Under the pieces are notes generated by a model. That model searched no databases. It was given only the letters and a program-made list of their open reading frames with translations, and was not told the DNA's origin. From Sycobia sp. Sy_11 (taxonomy: Eukaryota; Arthropoda; Insecta; Hymenoptera; Epichrysomallidae), in assembly GCA_018907035.1 (NCBI GenBank), contig JACCIC010000038.1:224501-288500 (forward strand): DNA of 64,000 nt, in the 5' to 3' direction. Of the stretch, positions 12,291 through 22,382 are shown piece by piece. A program made the translations under genes and the position numbers. Every line of letters begins with the position of its first letter. Position 1 is the stretch's first letter.

Positions 12291-12416
12291 AATGATCACT
12301 GTGAACTATTGTAATGTTGAATAATAATATTTTATTTATATTTTGTCAATAATTTGATCAATTTTTCTGAAATGATAGATTATTATTGAACATTACAATA
12401 TTTTGTAGTGATCATT
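12291..12416. repeat. Imperfect inverted repeat of 126 bp
   Basis: The left arm contains AATGATCACT (12291-12300) and ATTGTAATGTT (from 12308). The right arm contains their complements AACATTACAAT (to 12399) and AGTGATCATT (12407-12416). The AT-rich centre holds TTGATCAA. The fold-back shape suggests a MITE-like remnant, but no clean target duplication was seen. Confidence 0.5.
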
Positions 12417-12439
12417 ATAAGATATCCAAATTAATAATA

Positions 12440-13033
12440 CGAAGGTAGGTCAATAAGACTTCAGGAAAGCCAAATATTCATGGCGCCAAGCTCATGCTCT
12501 GTATATGGTGGGACCAGCTAGGTGTGGTTTACTATGAGCTTCTGAAACCGAATGAAAGGATCACAGGCGAGGTCTATCGACGACAATTGATGCGTTTGAG
12601 CCGCGCACTGCGAGAAAAACGGCCACAATACTCCGACAGGCACGACAAAGTTATTTTGCAACATGACAATGCTCGCCCACATGTTGCACCGCCGGTGAAA
12701 ACATACTTAGAAACGCTCAAATGGGAAGTCCTACCCCACCCGCCGTATAGTCCAGACGTTGCTCCGTCTGATTACCATCTCTTCAGATCGATGACACATG
12801 GCCTGGCTGACCAGCACTTCCATTCCTACGAGGAAGCCAAAAAATGGGTGGATGACTGGATAGAGGCCAAACCGGTCGAATTTTTTCGCAACGGGATTCG
12901 TATGTTGCCAGAAAGATGGGAAAAAGTTGTAGCTAGCGATGGCCAATACTTTCAATAATTCATTTGTAACCATTTTTTCACAATAAAGGCTCAAAATTTG
13001 AAAAAAACGGGAAAGACTTATTCACATACCTGA
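12440..13033 (+). mobile_element. Internally deleted mariner element
   Basis: The element is bounded by TA dinucleotides (12438-12439 and 13034-13035). It has related inverted ends: GGTAGGTCAATAAGACTT on the left and the complement of AAGACTTATTCACATACC on the right. The left end runs almost directly into the C-terminal half of a mariner transposase, so the first half of the gene has been deleted. Confidence 0.75.
12494..12958 (+). pseudogene. Mariner transposase, C-terminal half
   Basis: This 154-codon open frame carries the second catalytic Asp in QHDNARPH and the third in SPDVAPSDYHLF, spaced as in the DD34D mariner group. The N-terminal DNA-binding helices and the first catalytic Asp are missing. 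Mariner transposases cut and paste DNA between inverted repeats at TA sites; this truncated form cannot. The frame is open to its natural end about 75 bp before the right inverted repeat. Confidence 0.85.
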
Positions 13034-13339
13034 TAATATATCGTCTCTTCTGCATAAAAAGAAAATATCTATCTTCTGTTTAAAAAATATGCTATTCGCC
13101 ATACCGTTTTGCTTGAATTTCAGTTGGCATCACCACAAAAATATTCACGGTATTTAATTGAAAAAACGAAAATATACGAAGTATGTAATATATATTGTAC
13201 GTATATTATATTGTACATATTATATATACACATTTTAAATATGGTTTCTACTGAGAAATATTGTTTTGGCATGTATGAGCGGTTGATTACGATATCCCGT
13301 TACCTCAATGCGATTTATATATGCAATTGTGTGTTTGGA

Positions 13340-13800
13340 TGATAGAATGCGATGTACAGTTGTCTCTGGGCGATTTCTACGGAGCATATTATATTTAGTT
13401 GATAGGAAACGACGTCCAGATATGAGGAAATCAACTTCTATGGGAAGATTCGTGTTGGGACGGTACTCTTTCCGAACGATGTTTAGGTATGTCGGGACAA
13501 CTTCTACGGAGAGCTTCGTGTTCGGATGATAGAATGCGATTTCCAGGTGTTATGGAACAACTTCTACGGAGAATTTCGTGTTCGGATGGTAGAAGACGAT
13601 GTCCAGGTATGACGAGATGACTTCTACGGGGAGTACCATGCTTAGTTGGTAGAAAACGATGTTCAGGTATGTCGAGACAACTTCTACGGGAAATTTCATG
13701 TTCGGACGGTAGAAGACGATGTCCAGGTATGACGGGACGACTTCCACAGGGAATTTCGTGTTCGGACGGTAGAAGCGATGTCCAGGTGTGACGAGATTAG
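13340..13800. repeat. Minisatellite of about 60-bp units inside Helitron copy 1
   Basis: Units contain ACTTCTACGG, TTTCGTGTTCGGA, GGTAGAA and GATGTCCAGGTATGACG in constant order. About seven units are recognisable. On the minus strand the period of 60 gives a repeating 20-residue frame (motifs YLDIVFY and FPVEVV). Confidence 0.8.
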
Positions 13801-14092
13801 TATAATATGATATCGGGATATTTTGGAACGACTTCTACGGGGAGTGTTTAAGTGACTTCTACAAAAAGATTCATTTTCTATCATTCGAACACGCACACTC
13901 CCAGTAAGAGTCGTCCCGGGATAACTAGACATTGTATTCTACCTCCCCAACACAAAACTTTCTATAGCAGTCGTCCTGAGACATTTTCTATAGTCCGAAT
14001 ATGATGCTCTCTGTATACGTCGTCTCGAGACACTTGGATATCTTTTTCTACCGCTCGAACTCGAAAGTATATTTTTTTCCACTGAAGCCGTA

Positions 14093-14095
<3 letters not shown>

Positions 14096-14147
<52 letters not shown>
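14096..14147. repeat. (TA)n microsatellite inside Helitron copy 1
   Basis: Pure AT dinucleotide tract between the minisatellite part and the 3' terminal part of the Helitron. The same tract in copy 2 is the place where foreign DNA has entered. Confidence 0.95.
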
Positions 14148-14149
<2 letters not shown>

Positions 14150-14360
14150 ATAAAATGGTCGGCAAAATATTAACTTTTTGAAGTGGACGCTACATTGAAG
14201 CAGCTTTTTATACCGAAGCGACGATAGGTAAATTACGGTCAATTATTTATAGAAATATGGATTTGTATATATAAGAGTACTTTTTACTTAGATATTATTG
14301 AATTGATTATGAAATTGGTTAAATTATTATCTCGGGCGAAGCCGAGACGGGGGATGCTAG

Positions 14361-15003
14361 TATATATATACCTACATACACGCGCACGCGCGCACAATAT
14401 GATATTTGTATTGTACACAGCACAACATAACTTAATTTCAAGCGCAAAAGCTCCGCCGTTCAAACTTTACATATATAAAGATAAGTATGAAGATTCTTTT
14501 TATAAGTATAGTAACCGGAGAACTGAAAATCTTGGATTCACCTGGCCAGAAATTTTTTCCAGCATTTGTATTTTTAACAAACTAGGTATTAAAATTAAAC
14601 TTAATACATTTAAGAAAATGAACTTGATTTAGCTAATTTAAATCATTTTTTTTAGACAATTAAGGATGACTTTTTTTAATTCAAAAAATATCGTATTTAC
14701 TAAATCAGTTAATGCATTTAAATATACATTTTTTATAATTAAAAATAGCTGTTTATATTTAACAAATATTTCGTTCTTTTAATTTCAAGAAATGTATTTA
14801 TTTAAAATTATCAAATTGGGTTTCAGTGTACTTAAAATTACAAAAAATATTTCAAACAATAGTTTTCTTATCAATAATATTTTATATATATTATGCGTTT
14901 TATTTATACGTTTATTTTCTACAATCAGTATTTTTCGAAAAAAATATATTCGAAGTTATCTGTGTTTTGTATAAACATAAAATTTTTCAGGAGATCCCGA
15001 GAC

Positions 15004-15005
<2 letters not shown>
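14361..15005. other. AT-rich DNA without recognised gene
   Basis: Open frames here are low-complexity (Ile, Phe, Lys, Tyr rich) and show no motif or splice logic. Confidence 0.5.

Positions 15006-15054
<49 letters not shown>
15006..15054. repeat. (TA)n microsatellite
   Basis: Pure TA tract that directly borders dispersed repeat X. Confidence 0.95.
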
Positions 15055-15058
<4 letters not shown>

Positions 15059-15350
15059 CTCTAATAGATATAGATATATCTGAATAAGGTTTACATCTGG
15101 TTAACATGATATACATTGCTTTGGTATATCTATATATATCTGGTGGCGACTGTGGCGCTGTCTAGTGGTTGGATAACCTAACTATGAAAAGTTACCCAAA
15201 GACTGAATCCAACGATTTGTACAAAAGTGTTCTTCTATAAGCATTTACCTTCTTTGATGTAACCAATGTAAATTCGTGTGAATGACTGTTTGTATATATG
15301 CCATTCCTAATAAACTCATTGGTAGTTAACATATATTGTTATAATTCATT
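15055..15350 (+). repeat. Dispersed repeat X, copy 1
   Basis: About 300 bp closely related, in opposite orientation, to 44112-44408. Shared landmarks are the CTGGTGGCGACTGTGGCGCT region, the AATCCAACGAT region and TCATTGGTAGTTAACATAT near the end. Both copies border (TA)n. I see no coding potential or inverted ends. It may be a SINE or part of a larger unknown element. Confidence 0.7.
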
Positions 15351-16323
15351 GGCTTCCAGTTAATGATGGATAATTCATATACTAACATTTAATAAATATT
15401 ATATAAAAACGAAAAACACAGAAAAAAGCCATTACAACTACAAGATTAATGAAGGTATAAATTGAACTAACAAATATTTTCATTGGTCTTACAGCCTTTA
15501 TAGAAGAATATAATTATATAATGACTGTCCTTAATTATAATCACCTCGGTTAACTTTAAAATATAAAGACTACTACTTAACAATAAAAAAAACTAAATAT
15601 ACTATTATTAGTAAAGAACAATCTGATTGCTCCATCATCAAATTTAGTGAATCTATTTATTTGCTTTGTCATAGTTTTGAACTGCTTTGAATCATCATCA
15701 GGAAGGTGATGATTAAATATTAAATTAATAATAATTTGATAAGTGATTATATTAATTATTAAGTAATTTATAATTTTGTTAAATTTATATTTCTGTCACT
15801 GTTTTTACAAAATTTATATTCCAATTTATAACTATAAGGTTGATTTAAGTATGACTTATGTACGAAACAATAGATAAATCATAAATTATTAGTTTGTAAC
15901 TTAATACAATGGACAAAAAATATATGTAAAATGGTTTATAATTATTTAAGGTCAAAGGAAAATCTAAACCACTTGACACTATTAATCATGTCATCTATTG
16001 TTTTATCAATTAGAAATGTTTATATTATGACTGAGTATTTTTACTAATAATTTAAATTAATTTAATTTTCAGAAATTCTGTAATGTACAAAAATTGATTA
16101 TTCTGTGACAGCAAAAACTGAAATGTAAAATTTATTCTGAAATTTATAGAGTAACTTTAGGAAAATTATTAATTCAGAATTACTGGACTGAAATCATATT
16201 TTATATGAACTATTTTAAATGTATGTTTAAATCACTTATTTTTCTAATTTCTGTTTAAATATTAATTTTTTTTTTCTTTAAGATTTAATATTGCATAAAA
16301 TTTCATTCTTAACAAATCGGAAT
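15351..16323. other. AT-rich region upstream of Pcmt
   Basis: No coding signal. It should contain the Pcmt promoter and 5' UTR, but I see no clear core promoter motif. Confidence 0.4.
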
Positions 16324-17764
16324 ATGGCTTGGAATTGTTCCGGTTTGACAAACCAAGAAATGGTTTCAAGACTAAAAGGTATTAATTTATGTACATAACA
16401 ATAATGTACTATTTTAAATATAGTTTATAGTTAACTACATATTTACAGAAGCAAATATAATTGGAACAGACAAAGCTGAAGCAGCAATGTTAGCTGTAGA
16501 TCGAGGAAAATACTGTCATGAATCTGATCCTTATCAAGATCGTCCTAGGCAAATTGGATTTAACGTTACTATTAGTGCTCCACATATGGTAAAAGCTAAA
16601 TATTCAATTAATTAAATATTCAACTAAATATCCAATTAAAAACAGTTACATATATTAAGTTTGGATACTTAATGATATTTTAATGAAATAATGATACAAA
16701 AATAATCATTTTTAAGTATGATTATTGGACAGAAATAATTAACTTTAGAAACAATTTTTCTTTAATACAAATGTTTTTTTCAGCATGCCTACGCTTTAAC
16801 ATTTTTAACAGATCAACTTTTTAATGGTGCTAAAGCTTTAGATGTTGGTTCAGGATCTGGGTATTTAACTGCTTGTATGGCCCACATGGTTGGACCTCAA
16901 GGAACTGTTATTGGAGTAGAACATATTCCAGAGCTTGTTCAATTATCTAAGGAAAATGTACGAAGTGATAATTCTAATTTCTTAGATGAAGGTCGGATAA
17001 AATTTTTAGGTAAACTGCATTTTATCAGAATTTTTTTAATATTAAATTTATACCAATGTTTTTATCTTCAAATATAGAAAAAACAATTTTATTAGACGAC
17101 TGAATTACTGAATAGAGTAGTAGATTAATGTTTTATTCAATATTGAATGCTTTCTTAGTTATTAATTTATGTTAGTTATTTATTTAGTTTATTTATTTTT
17201 GATATATATTTTAAAACTGCATGTAAAAATTAACTTGTTAATAAGCCAGAATGCTTTTAAGCTATTAGTAAAGGCTTTGTGATTCTTGCACTCGTAGTAG
17301 GTTCATTACTTCAACAGGTCATATGGAACTGTCTATCAGTTGTGTGACTTGGCTGTTAATCTAAAGATGAAATGAAGATTAATAACAGATAATTATGAAT
17401 GCATCTAGAGGGAGATGGCCGATTGGGAGTAGCAGAGCATGGACCCTATAATGCTATTCATGTTGGAGCAGCTGCTAGTTCAATTCCACAGGAGGTAAAA
17501 ATATGTATAGTAATTTGTATTTATTTTATAATACATTGTTTTTTTGTATATAAATTGAAAAAATATAATATAAAATGTTTTTAGCTAGTGGATCAACTCT
17601 GTCCTGGTGGTAGATTGATTTGTCCGGTAGCGGCAGTAGAATTTACTAAAATACAAAATTTGTTGCAAATAGATAAAAATTTAGATGGTACCATCACAGA
17701 AAAAAAGTTAATGAATGTTTCATATGTTCTTTTAACAGATGCAAATGCTCAATTAAGCAATTAA
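16324..17764 (+). CDS. Pcmt: Protein-L-isoaspartate(D-aspartate) O-methyltransferase, five exons
   Basis: Exons at 16324-16378, 16449-16588, 16784-17009, 17409-17494 and 17585-17764 join in frame to 228 residues, the usual size of animal PCMT. All introns have GT/AG ends. The enzyme is cytosolic and methylates isoaspartyl residues of damaged proteins using S-adenosylmethionine, starting their repair. Exon 2 holds VDRGKYC and the HM segment before the SAM site. Exon 3 holds the SAM-binding motif [13 protein letters not shown], and the later VIGVEHI acidic strand. Exon 4 holds [10 protein letters not shown] and exon 5 [11 protein letters not shown]. The start ATG gives MAWNCSG, as expected for this family. 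No frame damage is seen, so it is probably functional. The introns are short (70-399 bp). Confidence 0.95.
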
Positions 17765-18495
17765 TGATGTTATCAAGCTAAATATAATTTTTTATAATTA
17801 TATTTATATTGCATTACAACATTTGTAAATTAAATAGGATTTCTCTTTATCACAAAAAATTAAATTAGGAAATGAAAACGTCAATAAAATATATATTTTA
17901 TATAATCGTTATATAGTATTTTCTGAAGGTATTTAATTTGTATTTCAATTATTGATTTATTCAAGCAAATGTTATAAAAAATTAAATTTCTTTTTAATAT
18001 GTATGAAAAGCAATAACATTATTTTTCAATTGTTAAAATGAATACATGTTTTCATTAAAATTTAAATTAGTTAAATTAAGATCGAATGTAAATAGAAAAA
18101 CATTTGTTAGTTAACATTTTAGATTTATTAAGTAAAAAATTCTGATCTATAACAAAAAATTCACACTAATAAATTAGCAGCAAATTGCTGTGTGTGTGTG
18201 CTTTTTTATTTTACTTGGATTTGATTTATAATTAACTTTTTTCTTTCATTATTTATTGTTACTTACTAAGTACTAAGTATTTACAGATTTACATGATAAT
18301 AAATTCAGAATAAACCCATCAATAATTAAACCTATATTGGTATATTTTTTTAAAACAATATTAAAATATTAAAAATAGAACAAATAAAATATTTTAGTTG
18401 TGATTGAAAACTTATTTCCAAATTTGTTGCTCAAAAAATTAAATTATTCCAATAAATACTTACAGGAATTGAAATTTAATTTATTTAAATGGAGA

Positions 18496-18499
<4 letters not shown>
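17765..18499. other. AT-rich intergenic DNA after Pcmt
   Basis: Contains the Pcmt 3' UTR region (several AATAAA-like sites, for example near 17883) and a short (TG)n at 18190-18200. No other gene is seen. Confidence 0.5.

Positions 18500-18555
<56 letters not shown>
18500..18555. repeat. (TA)n microsatellite
   Basis: Pure TA tract directly abutting the GC-rich repeat that starts TTGTGAC. Confidence 0.95.
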
Positions 18556-18558
<3 letters not shown>

Positions 18559-19700
18559 GACAAGAGTCACAAGGCGCCCGCGCCGACTTGTCCAGGAAAA
18601 GACGACGCGCGCGCCATCCCGTGGACAAGAAAACCTTAAGGCGCTCGCGCGCGCCGTCGCGCCTTGTGCTCGGCAGTCTCCCTTCCCCTTACCTCCCCGC
18701 GACACGAGTCACATAACCGTCGGCTGGTGGAACGGCGAGTAGCCATAACCTAAAGCACGACGCAAACGAGTTCATAGGTGCTCACAAAGAAAAGAAAAAA
18801 CAAAGGTAATAAGAAGAAAGAAATTAGTTAAAGATAATAGACATAAGATAAATAATAAGAATAAATTATAAGAATGATTAACAAGAAGAAAGAAGATAGT
18901 TAGAAAATAATAGACATAAACATATAATAAGAATAGATTATAAGAATGATTAACAAGAAGAAAGAAGATAGTTAGAAAATAATAAGAATAAATTATAAGA
19001 ATAAATAATAAGAATAAAGAAGAAGTTAGAAATCACAGACATCAAACAAATAATGAGAATAAATAATAAGACTAATAAAGATAATAAGAATAAAGAAGAT
19101 AGTTAGAAATTAATGGACATAAAATGTGTAATGAGAATAAATAATAAGAATAATTAAAGGTAATAAGAATAAAGAAAATAGTTAGAAATAATCGACATAA
19201 AAGATAATAAGAATAATAATAGAAGATAATAGAATGATGATATATTTAAGTAAGGTAATGAATGAGAAAAAATAAGGATCAAAGGAATAAATGAACAGGA
19301 CAAAGTGAAAGTGAAGATGAAATAAGAATGAGAGATAATAGAAGATAATGGCACATAGATAATAGATAATAGAAATGATAAAGGGTAATAGCATAATAGA
19401 AGATAATAGTATATATAAATAATAGAGAATAATAGGATAAGAGATATAATAGCAGATAATAGCACATACATAATGGATATAATAGAAATAAAATAAGGTA
19501 ATAGCGTATGTAGCTATAATAAATAATAGAAGATGTAGAGATAATAAGAATATAATATAGAGATAATAGAAATAAAATAAAGTAATAGCGTATATGGAGA
19601 ATAAGATAGATAATAAGCAATATAATAGAAGATAATAGAAAATAAGATAGATAATAAGAGGAATAACAAAGAGAATAAAGAAAAAGCTTTCCAGCTATAA
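18556..19700 (+). repeat. GC-rich dispersed repeat with A-rich tail, copy 1
   Basis: The first about 230 bp are GC-rich, start with the hairpin GTGAC AAGA GTCAC (18557-18570) and contain long runs of CGCGCG. They match 41000-41237 in reverse orientation. They are followed by about 900 bp of decayed AATAAGAA-like repeats. The start TGTGA and the position against (TA)n suggest the end of an LTR-type or other unclassified element. The long Ser/Tyr/Ile reading frames on the minus strand are by-products of the A-rich tail. Confidence 0.6.
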
Positions 19701-20255
19701 ATTATATCCTTTATACAAACTTGCATATGAACTTGAAGTAAAATTATTATTGTTTTCTATTTCTGTCATAGCTTACGAAACATTGTTATAAAAGAAAAGG
19801 AAAGAAATAAGTTAAGTTACTCAAAAATTGTAACGAAATGAATTGATTTAGTCTGTGTTCTTGAAATGATTCAACGTTCCAACCTTTAAAAAAAATTAAG
19901 TACATTAATACATACAGCTATTTTCTCACATAAGTTGAATTATCGTTCTCAATTAAATTTTTTTTGTAGACTTTAAATTTTTGATATGATTAATAGATAA
20001 TAAAAAAAAAATCTTTCCATTTCTTATTGCGTTTTGGTGCAAATTATTAAATTTGTACCACTACCGAATAACTGTATGCGATTGTTAATTCATAAGTTAA
20101 ATTTGAGTTTACAATTATACTGGATTTACTGCCAGTATAATCCTTTGAAAATTGTTTTGCAATATTTGAAATTGTAAATACTGCCAAAGTACACTCCCCG
20201 TTCAATTTTAAGAAACGGATTGCAAAGGGAAATCTTAAAGAAAAAAAAATAGTTT
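19701..20255. other. AT-rich DNA left of element B
   Basis: No gene, repeat or RNA signal recognised. Confidence 0.5.
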
Positions 20256-21108
20256 AATTTGCGACGGCCAAAAACATGGCCGCGCAAATTTACTTCGAAC
20301 AAAGGACTCATGTTACACGTTAAAATTTGAGATAGTATTACATCTAATTTGGTGGATGTATTTTACAATACATACACGGAATTAGATGTATAAATTTACA
20401 AGAAAGAATATCGAATATTATTAGAAATAATATATTAAACATATTATTTCTATAATGATTAAATTAAGACTCGCGTATATACCAAATAAACACCGAAAAC
20501 CGGGCAAAGGTCGCGACGACTACTGAAGAAGGTAGTCGTCGCAACTGCCGAAACTCGAACAAGTAGAGAGAGAACGCGATATCTAGTCTCTCTCTCTACC
20601 ACTAAGTTAAGTACAGCGTATGCCGTAGAGGGGATACACTGCGCGCGGCAAGAGAACGCGCGTTCAATGTATTAGACCGGCGGCCGCTATCCCCTCTAAT
20701 ACATGCCGCACGCACACTATTACACGCTCTCACTGAGCAGCCTGAGCCGCAACCAATGTAGCGAACGCGCGAATACCAGCATATACAACGGGTGTCCAAA
20801 AACGAATGCACCCGCTGTATTTAATTAAATTATCTAAAACAAATAATTTAATGTACACATAATGTATAAATATATGTATATAAATATTTAAGCTTGTGTA
20901 TATGTGTATTATTATTGTGCGCAGCACACAGGCTGCTAATAATAACGAAATACAAAATAATAATTGTTATAATTATTATTGAATATTATAATTATTATTA
21001 ATTATTATTGTTATTATTATAATTATTGTTATTATTAATATAATTATTATAATTCGGCGTCTCGTCCGAAATTAAACGAGCGGCGACGGAATTATCCGAT
21101 TATTTTGC

Positions 21109-21116
21109 TATAAAAA
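21109..21116 (+). promoter_or_regulatory. TATA box of element B LTR
   Basis: TATAAAAA in a local GC-rich setting. About 28 bp downstream lies GGCAGTT, a reasonable initiator, so the transcript probably starts near 21137-21141. Confidence 0.7.
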
Positions 21117-21136
21117 GGCCCGCAAAAGGCAAAATC

Positions 21137-21163
21137 GGCAGTTCGCCCGGTGAACCAACTGCC
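21137..21163 (+). promoter_or_regulatory. Hairpin at the predicted RNA 5' end of element B
   Basis: GGCAGTT (21137-21143) pairs perfectly with AACTGCC (21157-21163), with a further GTTC/GAAC-type pairing inside. If transcription starts as the TATA box predicts, this is the first structure of the RNA, in the place where lentiviral TAR sits. The transcription start is inferred. Confidence 0.55.
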
Positions 21164-21244
21164 CCGAAGTTGTTTCACACGAACTCCTCCCGGAGCTAAT
21201 ACCTTTTCCAGAGCTCGATTTAATCCTGACTTTTTTCCTTTCCG

Positions 21245-21592
21245 AAATTATTAACTTGATCTCTGTTGCGAGGCGCTCCTCAAAAGACAGACGGTTAATA
21301 ATTTACCTTTCCGAAGTAAACGTGATCCTGGTTGCGAGGCGCTCCTCAAAAGACCAGCAGTTTACTTATCCTTACATTTACCAATTTCTCCGAAGTTATT
21401 AGCTTGATCTCTGTTGCGAGGCGCTCCTCAAAAGACAGACGGCTAATAACTTTACCTATCCTTAAGTAAACGTGATCCTGGTTGCGAGGCGCTCCTCAAA
21501 AGACCAGCAGTTTACTTATCCAGACCAGAAATTCTCCCCTTAACTCTTGATCCTGGTTGCGAGGCGCTCCTCAAAAGACCAGCGGAGTTAAG
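21245..21592 (+). promoter_or_regulatory. Array of five tandem covarying hairpins in the LTR R region
   Basis: Hairpins lie at 21245-21304, 21314-21367, 21393-21452, 21463-21518 and 21539-21592. Each has an outer stem of 8-11 bp, a middle stem CTGT/ACAG or CTGGT/ACCAG and the same core GCGAGGCGCTCCTCAAAAG, in which GAGG/CCTC closes a CGCT loop. Outer stems differ but always pair (AAATTATTAAC, AAGTAAAC, AAGTTATTAGC, TAAGTAAAC, CTTAACTC with their complements). The array lies between the TATA box and AATAAA, so it should be in the RNA. Function unknown. Confidence 0.85.
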
Positions 21593-21841
21593 TTTGTTCC
21601 TTATTTTTTTTACCTTTCAAATCAACCTGTCTCGATTCATTAAATCCCCGCGTGGAAAATAACACCGGGTATTCGTGCGGAAACTAGCGCCGAATATTAG
21701 AGGCATTGCGGAAAATAGCGCTAAATTTATACAAATAAATATATAGATCTAGCTATAGTTTACCTTTATTAATTATTTTTTGTGTTTATATTGATCTGTT
21801 TCAGAATCCTGTAGATAGAGGAGCTGATTTATTTTTTCGTA

Positions 21842-21847
21842 AATAAA
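21842..21847 (+). terminator. AATAAA poly(A) signal of element B LTR
   Basis: AATAAA lies 700 bp after the predicted start and 150 bp before the LTR end, followed by a T-rich stretch. It places the R/U5 border near 21865. The shortened 3' LTR lacks it. Confidence 0.6.
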
Positions 21848-21998
21848 TTTATATTTTTTGTTAAAAAAATTATATACTGTGTTCGTGTAATATTATTTTC
21901 CTGAAACCGCCGTCCAATCCTGAAAAACTTCCTCCCCTCTCAAAACTACCCTGGGAAGATACCGCGTAGGCTATCCCGAGGGGGATAGGAACGTTACA

Positions 21999-22016
21999 TG
22001 GCGCCCGAACAGGGAC
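21999..22016 (+). other. Primer-binding site, tRNA-Lys type
   Basis: TGGCGCCCGAACAGGGAC follows the LTR directly. The 18 bases are complementary to the 3' end of tRNA-Lys(UUU), the primer also used by lentiviruses. Reverse transcription of minus-strand DNA would start here. Confidence 0.93.
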
Positions 22017-22132
22017 TAGTATAAATCCGAAAAAAAAAAAAAAAATTTAATTTGAATAAAGTTTATTATTTCTGAAATTACAGAATAATTTCTTTAAGCG
22101 GAATTTTTTTTTAATTGTTTATAAAAAACCGT

Positions 22133-22225
22133 ATTTCGATTTGTGTGAAAAGAGCCTAGTGGCGGGTTGAGCGACTAGGTGCTAAGGCGGGCTGAGCCGA
22201 AGCACGAAGTAATACAAATCGAAAT
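22133..22225 (+). promoter_or_regulatory. Three-way-junction leader structure between primer site and gag
   Basis: ATTTCGATTTGT (22133-22144) pairs with ACAAATCGAAAT (22214-22225) and encloses two adjacent hairpins. CCTAGT/ACTAGG (22155-22179) has the loop GGCGGGTTGAGCG, and TGCT/AGCA (22180-22204) holds nearly the same loop, GGCGGGCTGAGCC. Same loops on different stems in the leader fit an RNA-packaging or dimerisation signal. That role is inferred. Confidence 0.7.
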
Positions 22226-22382
22226 TTATTTAAAAATTTTATCGTTTTGAAAATAGAAAACTAAGATAATAGTTTTCTTATAAATAAAATAAAAAGGAAT
22301 TATTTTTTCCATCTCAGAAAGAATTAAAATATTACACAGTATATTTTTTTTTACAAATATATAAATTTCAAATCTTGCTAAA

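Larger units (their letters stand above)
10561..12439. other. AT-rich intergenic or intronic DNA
   Basis: No confident gene. It contains a candidate exon on the minus strand (11291-11372), a hairpin at 10624-10671 (GTAAAT/ATTTAC enclosing GAGG/CCTC) and an inverted repeat at 12291-12416. Confidence 0.5.
13036..14360 (+). mobile_element. Helitron-type non-autonomous element, copy 1
   Basis: The 3' end is a textbook Helitron terminus: hairpin TCTCGG GCGAAG CCGAGA at 14330-14347, a short spacer, then CTAG at 14357-14360 followed by T. The body holds a 60-bp minisatellite (about 13340-13800 with decayed units beyond) and an internal (TA)n tract (14096-14147). A second copy lies in two pieces at 37749-38062 and 41239-42415 on the minus strand. 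The 5' end is not certain; it abuts the mariner end at 13033. No Rep/helicase gene is present. Confidence 0.75.
20260..21998 (+). repeat. 5' LTR of element B (1739 bp)
   Basis: Begins TGCGACGG and ends GGAACGTTACA. U3 contains an 11-bp perfect hairpin (GCGACGACTAC at 20513-20523 with its complement at 20532-20542). It also contains a long-range stem (TAGAGGGGATA 20626-20636 with TATCCCCTCTA 20688-20698) that encloses CGCGCG palindromes. TATA box, 5' terminal hairpin, five-hairpin array and AATAAA follow. At 1.7 kb it is long for a gypsy-type LTR. Confidence 0.95.

Noticed and set aside
18481..18705. Open frames with long Ile-Tyr repeats at (TA)n tracts (also near 14048, 15000, 33789, 37866, 41022, 43455, 60284)
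   Set aside because: They are translations of TA microsatellites and have no other coding evidence.
19154..19726. Several long minus-strand frames rich in Ser, Tyr, Ile and Leu
   Set aside because: They come from the decayed AATAAGAA repeat tail and change frame from unit to unit.
21245..21592. CRISPR-like array, because of repeats with regular spacing
   Set aside because: The repeats are hairpins within an LTR of a eukaryotic element, and the spacer parts are the stem arms, not foreign spacers.
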